From contig NZ_JACXAE010000069.1 of assembly GCF_014698965.1 (NCBI RefSeq), forward strand, positions 43,338-107,337: a stretch of 64,000 nt of DNA, written 5' to 3'. The position numbers were made by a program, and so were the translations under genes. This stretch comes from Iningainema tapete BLCC-T55 (lineage in GTDB: Bacteria; Cyanobacteriota; Cyanobacteriia; Cyanobacteriales; Nostocaceae). The notes beneath the pieces were generated by a model. That model searched no databases, was not told the origin of the DNA, and was given only the letters and a program-made list of their open reading frames with translations. Positions 52,752-61,626 of the stretch are shown here, one piece after another (the stretch's first letter is position 1; each line of letters begins with the position of its first letter).

Positions 52752-54536
52752 ATGCAGGCGCAAAACTTGGCAGATGCTTTGGTTTTTCAAGTGACTAAAA
52801 AACATCTAGGCGATGCTGAAATAACGGTGCTGCGCGGGGCTTGGGATGGTAAAACTTATGACGCGATCGCCGCAGAATGCCATCTGACTCTTAAGTACGT
52901 AGGCGAAGTTGGTGGTAAATTATGGAACAACTTATCTGAAGTGCTGGGAGAAGAAGTTAAAAAGACGAATTTTCGGCAAGCGTTGCAACGGGAATGGTAC
53001 AAACAAGGCAAGAAAAGCGAACTGACTCCTGACGAACAGAGCGGCATAGTAACTCCCGAACATACCCCATTGCCAAAAACACCAGAATCCGGGGAACTTT
53101 ATATTGAACGTCCCCCCATAGAGTCTCGCTGTTATGAGGAGATATGCAAACCAGGTGCGTTGTTGCGAGTTAAAGCGCCGTTGCAGTTTGGTAAAACTGA
53201 GTTGATGTCGCGGGTAATGCACCACGCGGCAGAACAAGGATACCGTACAATAGTTTTGAACTTGCGAGACGCGATCGCAGAAGATTTCACCAACTTGGAT
53301 AAATTCTTGCAGTGGTTTATTACCAGCATTGCCGAGACACTCTCGTTGACGCAACCTGTGGAAGAACACTGGCGCAAAAGTCTTGGTAACTGCAAGATCA
53401 AATGCAGAACCTACTTTGAAAAGTATCTCTTGCCAGGAGACACTCCTGTTGCTTGCGCTTTAGATGAGGTTGACAAACTTTTTGTGCATGGGGAAATTGC
53501 GGGAGAGTTTTTGGGAATGTTACGAACTTGGCATGAAGACGCCAAGACTAAACCACTCTGGCGACAACTTCGGTTATTAGTGTTGCATACGGAAGTTTAC
53601 ACCCAGCTAAATATCAATCAGTCACCCTTTAATGCAGGCACTGAAATTAAATTAACAGACTTTAGTGCCGAGCAAGTGCAAGATTTGGCTATTCAGTATA
53701 AATTAAACTGGGGAAATACACAACTTGAACAACTAATGGCAATGGTAGGAGGACACCCCTATCTTACAGCCACAGCTATACAGGTAGTAGCACGCCAAGA
53801 TATGACTGTACAGACAATGGCACGCCTGAAAAAAGAAGGATTTGCCTGTGTTGCATCTGAAATGCGCGAACTATGCCTCTACGAAGTAACGGAAGATGAA
53901 TTCTACGGTGGTTTTGCTACCAATTTAGTCAGCGAATTTAATTTAGATATCGACCTTGAAGGCTGGTGGTACAACTACAATTTGATTCATCCAGTACAAC
54001 GATTGACTAAGTTTATCGAAGAGATATTACTTGAACAAATTACGCAAAATATCGTTATCTTTGTTGATGAAATTGATAGCGTTTTAAATTTAGAATTCAA
54101 AGACGATTTTTTTGCATTTGTGCGTGCGTGCTATAACAAACGAGCCGACAAATCAAAATTTAACCGCCTCACTTTTGCACTGCTGGGAGTTGCTACCCCT
54201 GCGGACTTAATTGCAGACAAAGAACATACTCCATTTAATATTGAAAGCCAAGCGATTGAATTAACTGGTTTTCAACTGGAGGAAGCAACACCACTGTCGT
54301 CAGGATTAGTTGGTATTACCAGTAATCCTGATGCGGTGCTTGCTTCTATTTTAGGGTGGACGGGTGGACAGCCGTTTCTTACCCAATGGGTTTGTAGCTT
54401 GTATCCTCCTCATCACCCATTGCTCCCGGAACTGAGGCTGACTGCGTTGCAGCAATCGTGCGATCGCGTATTCTCGAAAATTGGTTGGCACAAGACAAAC
54501 AACAACACTTACAAACCATACGCGATCACATCTTGA
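52752..54536 (+). pseudogene. Chimeric AAA_35-like STAND protein, frameshifted at its 3' end
   Basis: An N-terminal winged-helix-like domain (GAWDGKTYDAIAAECHLTLK, KLWNNLSEVLGEEVKKTNF) is of the kind seen in many cyanobacterial STAND proteins. An AAA module follows (IERPPIESRCYEEIC, P-loop APLQFGKTELMS, Walker B ACALDEVDKLF, MVGGHPYLTATA). At about TMARLKKEGFACVA a second AAA-like module starts in the middle, without its own P-loop, and runs through NIVIFVDEIDSVLNLEF and LGWTGGQPFLTQW. So it looks like an in-frame fusion of two paralogues. The frame goes wrong near 54430-54450 and ends VFSKIGWHKTNN, while the true continuation is in the next gene. Confidence 0.72.
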
Positions 54537-55675
54537 ACAACGAGCAACTCGCGTGTTGGGCATTAGGGATGTATGAAAAAATTTTATTTGAGGGTGAATT
54601 AACCGTTGATGACAGTTTAGAAATCATGAAATTGCGGTTATCGGGTTTAGTCACCAAGCAGCAAGGCACTCTTAAAGTTTACAACAGCATTTACCAGTTA
54701 GTTTTTGATCGCAATTGGGTTGAAAAGGAACTACAAAATATGAGACCATATGCGGAAGCGTTTGCTGCTTGGGAAGCTTCGGGACGCGATGCTGCACATT
54801 TATTGTGTGGGGATGATTTAGGCTTCGCCAAGGCGTGGGCGAATGGGAGAAGTTTGAGTGATAAAGATTATCAATTTTTAGTTGCTAGCCAAGAAATGGA
54901 ATTAATACAGGCGCAGCAGAGAACAGAAATCGCTCTGCTGCAAGAGAAAGGAGCGCAGCAGAATTTGGTTAAGGCGCAACGAAAAGTCAAACGAAGCGCA
55001 CGTCTTGGCTTTGCTTCAATAATTGCAGGCTTGATGATCGGTGCCATCCCAATTATTTTCACTTCGGAATCTCTAGCAATTTTGTTAAACAACTTTGCCT
55101 TAGAAATTTACTATGCTGGTAATTTACAAACTGCCGAAAAGCTTTATGACTTAGCACTCTTAATTAAACCTGGCTATCCAGAAGCTCTTTATACCCAAGG
55201 AAGAATTTACGAAGACCTGCAAGATTTTAATAGCGCCTACAATAATTACGAAAATGCCAAAGACCAAAAGTTTCCTCAAGCATACAGTGAATTAGCTCGC
55301 CTGTACATTCTTGATAAAAAATATTCCCGAGCTGTTGCCATACTTTCAGATGGTTTAAAACTACCTCTTACAGATCGACAAAAGTATACCATGTTGAAAA
55401 ATTTGGGTTGGGCGCGATTGGAGCTAGCGCGACAGGGAAAAGCTACCTATGAGCAAGCAGAAGTTCCGCTACGTCAAGCGATCGCTTTAACTTTAAAATA
55501 CGAGTATGGTTCCCCACATTGTTTGTTGGCTCAAGTCCTTGAAGGTAAAGCTGTAAAGTCAGAATCCCTTGGACAATGGCGTAAATGCGTTGAATTTGGA
55601 GATCCTGAACACCCCGATGAGCGTAATTGGATTAAAGATGCACAAAAGCGCGTCCAACCAAATGTAGCTAATTGA
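54458..55675 (+). pseudogene. C-terminal part of the AAA protein: TM helix and TPR repeats
   Basis: A frame 2 of 3 relative to the AAA part begins VRSRILENWLAQDKQQHLQT, the family region just after the AAA module, and continues LRLSGLVTKQQGTLKVYNSI and LRPYAEAFAAW-like helices. A transmembrane segment (SIIAGLMIGAIPIIF) follows, then TPR repeats (AEKLYDLALLIKPGYPEALY, RIYEDLQDFNSAYNNYENAK). The GTG at 54458 is not a convincing start and has no ribosome site. The overlap is best read as a broken single gene, although two subunits cannot be excluded. Confidence 0.68.
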
Positions 55676-55880
55676 TGCCATTTACCTCACGAAATATACT
55701 TAAAAAGTATGATTTTTTCAGATGCGACATCTTCCTTTATACGTAATTTTTACTTTAACAATTGGACAATTTTAGCTCTGACATCCCAGAAAATACTCAA
55801 ATTATTGACCTAATCTCCGGAATATGAGTTTTAAGTATTGAATAAACTTTTGTAAAAATTGAAACCAGGTGGAATTAACG

Positions 55881-56378
55881 ATGCTTAAAGGCTCACAAAT
55901 CACAGCATTTGCATTAACACTGGCATCTGCATTTGTCGCAATTACTATAAATGTTGCTGACGCAGCGCAAACGGGCGTTGGTGCAGCATCTATAATCAAC
56001 GAATCTGAACTAGGAAACCCAGAACCCTTAGAGCGTCGATGCCCTAATCCAAAGAAATGTCCACCTTGCCCTCCCAAAGGCTGTACTCCACCATCTCATC
56101 GCCCTCCCATTGAAATTACTCGTCCTGAACTTATTAATGTTACAAGTACTGTTGCAATCGAAAAACTTGAAGCATTAAAAACTTCAGGACAAGCAACTGG
56201 CGATGATTACCTACTTTTGGGTTATTTCTACAGTCTGGAGGGACAATACGACCTGTCTGAAGTAAATTACCTTAAAGCGTCGGAACTTGCAACTGATACA
56301 GATAAGAAAGCTCTTGCTGAACAAGAACTCAAAGAAATCCGTGCAGCGAAAGAGATGGAAGAAGCCCCAAAATATTAA
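55881..56378 (+). CDS. Exported Cys/Pro-rich TPR-like protein
   Basis: A ~165-residue protein with a signal peptide (LKGSQITAFALTLASAFVAI, cleavage near ADAA). Then comes a short Cys/Pro-rich stretch (RCPNPKKCPPCPPKGCTPPS) with four cysteines, which could form disulfides or bind metal, and a C-terminal TPR-like helical unit (DDYLLLGYFYSLEGQYDLSE). The ATG at 55881 is preferred to the GTG at 55869 because AGGTGG precedes it. It is unknown to me; it probably acts in the periplasm. Its position after the AAA-TPR gene may indicate a link. Confidence 0.7.
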   Translation: MLKGSQITAFALTLASAFVAITINVADAAQTGVGAASIINESELGNPEPLERRCPNPKKCPPCPPKGCTPPSHRPPIEITRPELINVTSTVAIEKLEALKTSGQATGDDYLLLGYFYSLEGQYDLSEVNYLKASELATDTDKKALAEQELKEIRAAKEMEEAPKY

Positions 56379-56421
56379 TATCAGATACTGTCAGCGATCG
56401 CCATAGACTAGAAATCTAGAG

Positions 56422-56579
56422 CTATATAAACAAAGCCTGCACAGGCAGGCTTTGATAAACCACTGATGAGCATTGGAAATTGCCGCCAGTGCCGGACATA
56501 GATATTTTCGCTGATTATTTGTAAAATAGAAGAAATAGTAGATAGTACGTAGGGTTAGAGCATCATGGAAACTATGACA
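56422..56579. repeat. Duplicated toxin-antitoxin upstream region, copy B
   Basis: Closely matches 48931-49087, including the first five antitoxin codons (ATGGAAACTATGACA), after which the reading frame is cut off by TAA. The antitoxin and PIN genes are not present here; a different Phd-type gene follows 66 bp later. Confidence 0.82.
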
Positions 56580-56644
56580 TAATGCACAAACATCTACTTC
56601 ATTTTGCTATTATGTACTTATGTGTACACAAAAACGTAAAATTT

Positions 56645-56908
56645 ATGTCCGAGATTGAATCAGTCGGAATCCGTGAGTTTAGAGAACATCTGTATAAGTA
56701 CACGAGGGAAAATCAAGAACCCATTGCTTTGACGAATCATGGGGAGACGATTGGTGATTATATTCCCGCTCAACCTCAACCTCAGAAAAAAGATATAGAG
56801 TCTTTACGGCAAGCTGTCACCAAACTCAGCAATATGCTGGCTGAAAAAGGACTCACTGAGGATGATATTGTAACTGATTTTCAGGAGTTGAGAAAACAGA
56901 GCAATTAA
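56645..56908 (+). CDS. Phd/YefM-type antitoxin
   Basis: An 87-residue protein with the Phd fold: VGIREFREHLYKYTRENQEP then LTNHGETIGDYIPA, followed by a polar helical tail (TKLSNMLAEKGLTEDDIVTD). The ATG at 56645 begins the conserved part; a longer frame to 56582 has no family similarity. Its stop overlaps the start of a PIN toxin gene (TAATG) that is truncated. It thus may be an antitoxin without a working partner. Confidence 0.8.
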   Translation: MSEIESVGIREFREHLYKYTRENQEPIALTNHGETIGDYIPAQPQPQKKDIESLRQAVTKLSNMLAEKGLTEDDIVTDFQELRKQSN

Positions 56909-57039
56909 TGACCAAAAAAGCGAAAATTATTGTTCTTGATGCGAATATTCTTATTCGTGCAGTTCTAGGAATACGGACATTTTCCCTGATTGCTGAACAT
57001 GGGGACAAGATACTTTATTGCGGAAAGCTGTGGCGTTAG
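56908..57039 (+). pseudogene. PIN-domain toxin, truncated
   Basis: The frame starts well (KIIVLDANILIRAVLGIRTF) with the first catalytic Asp, but ends at 57037 after 43 codons (HGDKILYCGKLWR). PIN toxins have about 140 residues, so the catalytic Glu and remaining Asp residues are absent. It overlaps the Phd antitoxin by one base. The sequence after it is decayed. Confidence 0.75.
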
Positions 57040-57086
57040 ATTCCTGAGCAAGCAAGGAATCCGTGGTAAACAGATTAAGATGAACG

Positions 57087-57260
57087 CACTGCGCTTGACA
57101 TAAGTTTTCCAATAGAGCGGTGGTCTTTCATATCTGAAACACGAGTGAAGCTTTTGACCTCAATTGCGATCCTTTCGGTTAAGCGTTGGGTTGCTAGCAA
57201 CCGCTCTGCTTGAGATTGAATAAGAGCTTTGTGCGGTTGGTTAGCGCTCACTACAGTGTC
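57087..57260 (-). pseudogene. Decayed XisH-like fragment in a degraded region
   Basis: The reverse strand contains PHKALIQSQAERLLATQRLT followed by ERIAIEVKSFTRVSDMKD, which resembles XisH (an accessory of the fdxN excision element, PD-(D/E)XK-like: IAIEVKSF). It is interrupted on both sides by stops, and there is no start. The rest of 57040-57512 has other broken frames (AEQAAREANNRHLAMEKF on the same strand) and no intact gene. Confidence 0.4.
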
Positions 57261-57512
57261 TGGAATTTAAGGAGGAAGTTGTAGTTGAAGAGACGATAAA
57301 ATAATGCTGGTTTTTAGCGCAAATTTCTCCATCGCTAAATGACGATTGTTTGCTTCACGAGCTGCTTGCTCTGCTTAGGGTACAGTTATTAATTGACGGT
57401 ATTCAAGGTCTATTGCCTTTGCTTCTTTAGAAAGAGGCAGCAGCCTGCCGACGTAGAGAACTGTCAGATGGAAGCTAGAAGTTGTTCAGCTATTAGCCGT
57501 TTACAGTATACT

Positions 57513-58106
57513 TTATATAGGCTTTGTTGAAACAAACAAATCTAAATTAGCAAGCGCCTCTCTAGCTATCTCCGTCACATAATAACTTTCATCATCCATT
57601 GCCTTTTCCCAAACCTCGCGCAATCTAGGACGATTCAGTTCTTTAAGCGAATCTACCGCAGGAATTCTCACGTAAACGTCCTCATCTTGAAGTAAGACTA
57701 TTAATGCATTCACCGATGACTCGGTATTGTAGTACCTCAGTTGCCTTGCAACTTCTTGTCTAGGTCGTCTCGAACGTTTTTCGCGATACACTTCATCGAC
57801 TAAACAATCAAGTATTTCAGAACTGCGATACTCAGCCAGCGCTAATAAAGCATCTGCACGAACTTTTTCTTGGGAATCAACTCTTGCTACATTAATAAGG
57901 TATGGTACAGCACGGCTATCACGAATTTCTCCTAAGTTACTTGCTGCAGTGCCACGTACCTCAGGATCTACATCTGATAAAAAAGGAAGAATAATATCTA
58001 GGGCATTACTTGGCTTGATTGTACCTATTTTGTCCAGCGCATTCTCGCGTACCTCTGGATCTGAGTTTTTTAACTCCTGTACAATGGCTGACAACTCTTC
58101 TGACAT
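57513..58106 (-). CDS. HEAT-repeat protein
   Basis: A 197-residue protein made of five or more HEAT-like repeats: LKNSDPEVRENALDKIGTIK, LSDVDPEVRGTAASNLGEIR, SQEKVRADALLALAEYRS, RQEVARQLRYYN and QDEDVYVRIPAVDSLKEL. The repeats make a curved solenoid for protein binding. It lies 30 bp downstream of the putative ART gene in the same direction, so the two are probably co-expressed. In that context it may bind and restrain the upstream protein, but the fold is not specific. A phycobilin-lyase-type HEAT protein is a less likely alternative, because no pigment genes are near. Confidence 0.78.
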   Translation of the reverse strand: MSEELSAIVQELKNSDPEVRENALDKIGTIKPSNALDIILPFLSDVDPEVRGTAASNLGEIRDSRAVPYLINVARVDSQEKVRADALLALAEYRSSEILDCLVDEVYREKRSRRPRQEVARQLRYYNTESSVNALIVLLQDEDVYVRIPAVDSLKELNRPRLREVWEKAMDDESYYVTEIAREALANLDLFVSTKPI

Positions 58107-58136
58107 AAGTTTTTCAAGAAGGCTAAGCTAACATTA

Positions 58137-58610
58137 TTAATTATTGACTATAAATATTATCTCCTTTGGGATTTGTCCTTCTATGAGAATTTCACCATTT
58201 TTTTCCATCTCCTCTCTAATTCCAGTTGCTCGTTTACTAACCTTACGTTTTTGTTGAAGCATTAGATTTTCAACGGTTTCTGGCGTATATATTTTAATTA
58301 TACCTTCACTTTCTAACTGTTTGAGCGCATCCCAAGTAACCTTGATAATCTTATTTTTTTTAGTGAAAAACGCAGCCCCACGGTTTCCTGACATTTTTAT
58401 TCTTTCTGAAAAGGATACGTATCGGCTAGTCTGATAACTTTCTTTCTCACTCACGTGCTCCCAAGGGGTTTGAATATCTGCTTTTTCAGCTTCTTTTCCG
58501 CCTATTTCAAATCCTAAAGAACCGTCTTTGTATTGATCGTCACCACGAAAGATATAGCGCCGCGAACCAGAAACTTCAGATTGTTCAGCTTTTTCTTCAT
58601 CATTGGTCAT
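58137..58610 (-). CDS. Possible ADP-ribosyltransferase-like small protein
   Basis: A 157-residue protein with no close family that I recognise. The order of features recalls R-S-E ADP-ribosyltransferases: RRYIFRGDDQ with Arg22, SYQTSRYVSFSERI with a T-S and S-x-S strand (61-68), and an acidic C-terminal strand EILIEGQIPKEIIFIV with Glu140/Glu144, like the ExE or ExxIP segments of many ART toxins. The length and the downstream HEAT gene fit a toxin-partner pair. This is inference from motif order; an unrelated fold is possible. Confidence 0.5.
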   Translation of the reverse strand: MTNDEEKAEQSEVSGSRRYIFRGDDQYKDGSLGFEIGGKEAEKADIQTPWEHVSEKESYQTSRYVSFSERIKMSGNRGAAFFTKKNKIIKVTWDALKQLESEGIIKIYTPETVENLMLQQKRKVSKRATGIREEMEKNGEILIEGQIPKEIIFIVNN

Positions 58611-58698
58611 GGTGAGTTATTTCTGGTTGGCGTTTGAGAAAATATTATGGTAACTATTGTAACCTTAAGTTTATTTTATTGAGTTAGAGGATGGGCAG

Positions 58699-58923
58699 TT
58701 GCTAGCTCTGACCGCCCTGCGGGAAGTCAAAAGTCAAAAGTCAAAAGTCAAAAGTCAAAAAGTTAAACAATTAGCAGAAATTAAAGAACGCCGACAAAAA
58801 TTAATTAAGGAAGCGGCTGAACTTGAAGAATACGAAAAATGGCTCTTTGAATCACATTCGAGAAACTTTAGAACATTAACAAAGTCCCCACAATCTAAGA
58901 CGTTGCTGAATCATGCGGATTAA
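58699..58923 (+). CDS. Short coiled-coil ORF with heptanucleotide repeat, uncertain
   Basis: A 74-codon frame whose first part is the translation of a 7-bp repeat (VKSQKSKVKSQ) and whose middle is a charged coiled coil (AEIKERRQKLIKEAAELEEY then EKWLFESH). The coiled coil looks protein-like and may be the tail of a lost gene. No ribosome site is present. Possibly a remnant. Confidence 0.3.
   Translation: MLALTALREVKSQKSKVKSQKVKQLAEIKERRQKLIKEAAELEEYEKWLFESHSRNFRTLTKSPQSKTLLNHAD
58724..58761. repeat. Heptanucleotide tandem repeat AAAAGTC
   Basis: About five units of AAGTCAA (period 7). Short heptanucleotide repeats (STRRs) are characteristic of filamentous heterocystous cyanobacteria. Confidence 0.85.
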
Positions 58924-58939
58924 TTTAAAAAATCACGAT

Positions 58940-58973
58940 TTTGTAGAGAAGCTCCGGCGGAGCGTCTCTACGG
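58940..58973. repeat. GTAGAGA/CTCTAC palindromic repeat
   Basis: TTGTAGAGAAGCTCCGGCGG and AGCGTCTCTACG form an imperfect hairpin of the dispersed family, close to the 3' end of the EF-hand gene. Confidence 0.72.
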
Positions 58974-59039
58974 GGGTTTGGGAAAATTAAAAATCTGCTG
59001 AGGGACGCAATTGATTACAAAGGTAGGCAACGCCAATAT

Positions 59040-61430
59040 TTAAACGGTTTCTACAAACATACCGCTGCGGGCAAACTCTTCCTCCTCAGGGGTGAAGACT
59101 GGAGTTTGATCCACAAAGTTAGGGTCAAAGTAGTATGTTTCTTGTAGGAATTTTCCAGAGACTATCGCCTCTTCCAATTCCTTGATGTAATCTTGTGCTA
59201 CCGTGCATGCTTCCTTGATACCTTCCTCATCACCTTTGTCCAACAGCTTTTGCAATGTTGTTCTCACCCCTGTCAGCCGTGCCGCAGGTTTGAGTATTCC
59301 ATAAAGGCGGTACATGCGATCGGTAGCAATGCTAATATGTTTGAGGGCTTTGGCTCTGGCTAATTCAGAGTCAACACTGGGCCAATAGCGGGTAGTGTAG
59401 AACGCTTTCTCATCCTTATGATACCACTCCTCAGAACGAGCGATCGATGAGGAAACAGTATTGTGCAGTTTCCAGAAGAATAAGCGCAAGGAATGTCCAT
59501 CTACCACAGTAGACAGCTTAGCATCTAGTGATACCTCAAAGTTACTGAGACGAGGATCACGCCCTAACACTAGATACTCCACGGGGTACATTTCCACCTC
59601 CTTATTCTGGACGACGTAAGCGTTGAGGTGGTGGCGGCAGTAAGGACAGGGATACATAGTTGCAAACAACTTGAAGAAATCCTTAAACACTGCCACTAAC
59701 ACTTTCTGTTGCTCAGGTGTCTTAGTACAGACAATCTCAGCAGTGGTATGGAAGAAGCGCCACACCGCAGGTCCGATATAATAGGGAAAGCTGACGCGCA
59801 TTTGCGCATTCTTTACTTCACTGCGCCCTATATACACGTCGATGAATGACACATACTGGGACAGTTCGCCAGACTCGCGCCCAAACTCCAGACGTTCGCG
59901 TCGTTTCTGTACCCCATTGAGGTAGTTGTGCGTCAAGCGCCATGCCTGTTTGAGCATCAGTTTCTGTTGCGGATTGCAGTTGGGAAACCCTTGGGCAACA
60001 TCAGCCCCATAGCGACTAAACTCCCCTGACGCTTTGGTTGTTTCGTACCACTCGTTCAAAGCTGCTTCGTTAGGAATCGTGTTGCTCTCAATATCAGATG
60101 CAGTGCTGACACTGAATGCTGCTAGTAGCTTGGGCATGAAGTCTTCATACCAATATGCCACTGGCATCATCGCACCATCTACTTCCTCGGATGCATCTGA
60201 GAGAATAACTCGGTTCCACTTCTTCAGATATTCTTTGGGATCGCCTTCTGATGGAGCTGGTGGCGGTGCCATCTCTTCGCTCAGTTCCATCTTCCGCAGT
60301 CGGTTGAGTTCGTTGATAGCAAGTACACCCTCAGCGATATCGCGCAAGTTGAGACTCTTCTTTTTGACGGTAATCGCAAACTCAACTCCCGCTGCAAACT
60401 TCTCTTTGACAGTAGCAGACTTTCCACGCGCCATCAACATGGCTTTCTCTTCTGCCAACATTTCTGGTGTCTTTTCTACTGTTTTCCAATTCTGAATACG
60501 CTCTTCTAGTCGAGCATATTCGTTGGAGATGGATTCAACTACTGCATCTAGTAGGGGGTTGCATGCTTGTTCTACTACTCCCAATTGTTTGTATAGTTCG
60601 ATCGCCGTCTGGACAAATTGCACGAAATCAGTTATTCTATACGGCAAGTTTCTCACGCGCAGATGAGTTTCGTGGTTGGCGGAAAAACTCTCGCGGAAGC
60701 ACCGATAAGCTGCTCCTTGGATGAGACGAAACAAACCAATCTGCATCTGCAAGCGTGATGTACCGCGTTTCTGTTCGTTTTGTGGATGTTTGGCTAGTAG
60801 TTCTCTGAGCCGCGCTATTTCCGGATTGCTATCAGTGGGTGCTTGCTCTATTGTTGAGAGGCTGGCTGCCTTTTCGACGGCAGTGGCTGTAGAAGCGATC
60901 GCCGCCGATGTCTGATTTGAGATAGTAGAAGTGATGGGAGAAACAGGCGAGTCTTTATAGCCAGTTTTTATTTCTGCCTCTTCTGGTACTAGTTTGCAGA
61001 ACTCCTCGAAGTCAATAGAGCCATCGCCATCATGATCTACCTCTTTGAGGATATCGTCCAACTCTTGGTCTGTCAACCCAAACTGGCTCATGACACCGTG
61101 CAGTTCATCGGTGGTAATCTCACCACTGCCATTCTCATCAAAAAGACTGAATGCTAGCTTCAGACGACTGTCGCGATCGCCTTGCTGTGCCACCATCAGC
61201 GCTTTAAATTCTTCAAAATCGATACTGCCGGATAAGTCAACGTCCACTTCTTTGATCATATCACGCAGATCTGATTCATTGGGACTCTGTCCTAATGAAT
61301 GCATCACCCGCCCCAATTCTTCGGCAGAAATGACACCACTGCCGTCCGAATCAAACACCTTGAACGCTTCCCACAGCTTTTCAACTTCCTGGTTGCTGAG
61401 GACTTTTTTTTCCACCTTCACAGACGCCAT
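59040..61430 (-). CDS. Four EF-hand (calmodulin-like) domain fused to an Erv/ALR-like sulfhydryl oxidase
   Basis: A ~796-residue protein. Residues 1-150 hold four canonical 12-residue EF loops (27-38 DSDGSGVISAEE, 63-74, 98-109, 132-143 DHDGDGSIDFEE), as in calmodulin. A Ser/Thr-rich linker precedes a helical region (~200-540). Then comes a domain with the Erv/ALR signature: W557...H561 (VWRFFHTT), the redox pair C595-x-x-C598 (YPCPYCRHHL) and H656-N657 (WKLHNTVSSS), all in the right order. Such enzymes make disulfides with FAD and oxygen. There is no signal peptide. The ATG at 61430 follows AAGGAGG. Ca2+ control of a thiol oxidase is inferred. I know of no described bacterial protein with this make-up. 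Confidence 0.82.
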   Translation of the reverse strand: MASVKVEKKVLSNQEVEKLWEAFKVFDSDGSGVISAEELGRVMHSLGQSPNESDLRDMIKEVDVDLSGSIDFEEFKALMVAQQGDRDSRLKLAFSLFDENGSGEITTDELHGVMSQFGLTDQELDDILKEVDHDGDGSIDFEEFCKLVPEEAEIKTGYKDSPVSPITSTISNQTSAAIASTATAVEKAASLSTIEQAPTDSNPEIARLRELLAKHPQNEQKRGTSRLQMQIGLFRLIQGAAYRCFRESFSANHETHLRVRNLPYRITDFVQFVQTAIELYKQLGVVEQACNPLLDAVVESISNEYARLEERIQNWKTVEKTPEMLAEEKAMLMARGKSATVKEKFAAGVEFAITVKKKSLNLRDIAEGVLAINELNRLRKMELSEEMAPPPAPSEGDPKEYLKKWNRVILSDASEEVDGAMMPVAYWYEDFMPKLLAAFSVSTASDIESNTIPNEAALNEWYETTKASGEFSRYGADVAQGFPNCNPQQKLMLKQAWRLTHNYLNGVQKRRERLEFGRESGELSQYVSFIDVYIGRSEVKNAQMRVSFPYYIGPAVWRFFHTTAEIVCTKTPEQQKVLVAVFKDFFKLFATMYPCPYCRHHLNAYVVQNKEVEMYPVEYLVLGRDPRLSNFEVSLDAKLSTVVDGHSLRLFFWKLHNTVSSSIARSEEWYHKDEKAFYTTRYWPSVDSELARAKALKHISIATDRMYRLYGILKPAARLTGVRTTLQKLLDKGDEEGIKEACTVAQDYIKELEEAIVSGKFLQETYYFDPNFVDQTPVFTPEEEEFARSGMFVETV

Positions 61431-61626
61431 CAATAAATCCTCCTTGAGATGGTGTATCACTTATAATCTACGTCACAGTGTTCCACTTTTGTTAACCTTT
61501 GCATAAGTTGGGTGGCGCGATCGCTATATAGACGATATAGCTTGAACACAAAAAGCACTCCCACAGTGTTCTGAGTAAATCTTCTTATTTACCTAAGTTT
61601 TTAACTTTATATATGGTATTAGATTT

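Noticed and set aside
54430..54536. Programmed ribosomal frameshift between the two AAA gene parts
   Set aside because: No slippery heptamer or downstream pseudoknot is seen; loss of homology before the overlap fits plain decay better.
58681..58780. CRISPR-like or satellite array from the AAAAGTC repeats
   Set aside because: Period 7 with no spacers; a heptanucleotide STRR.
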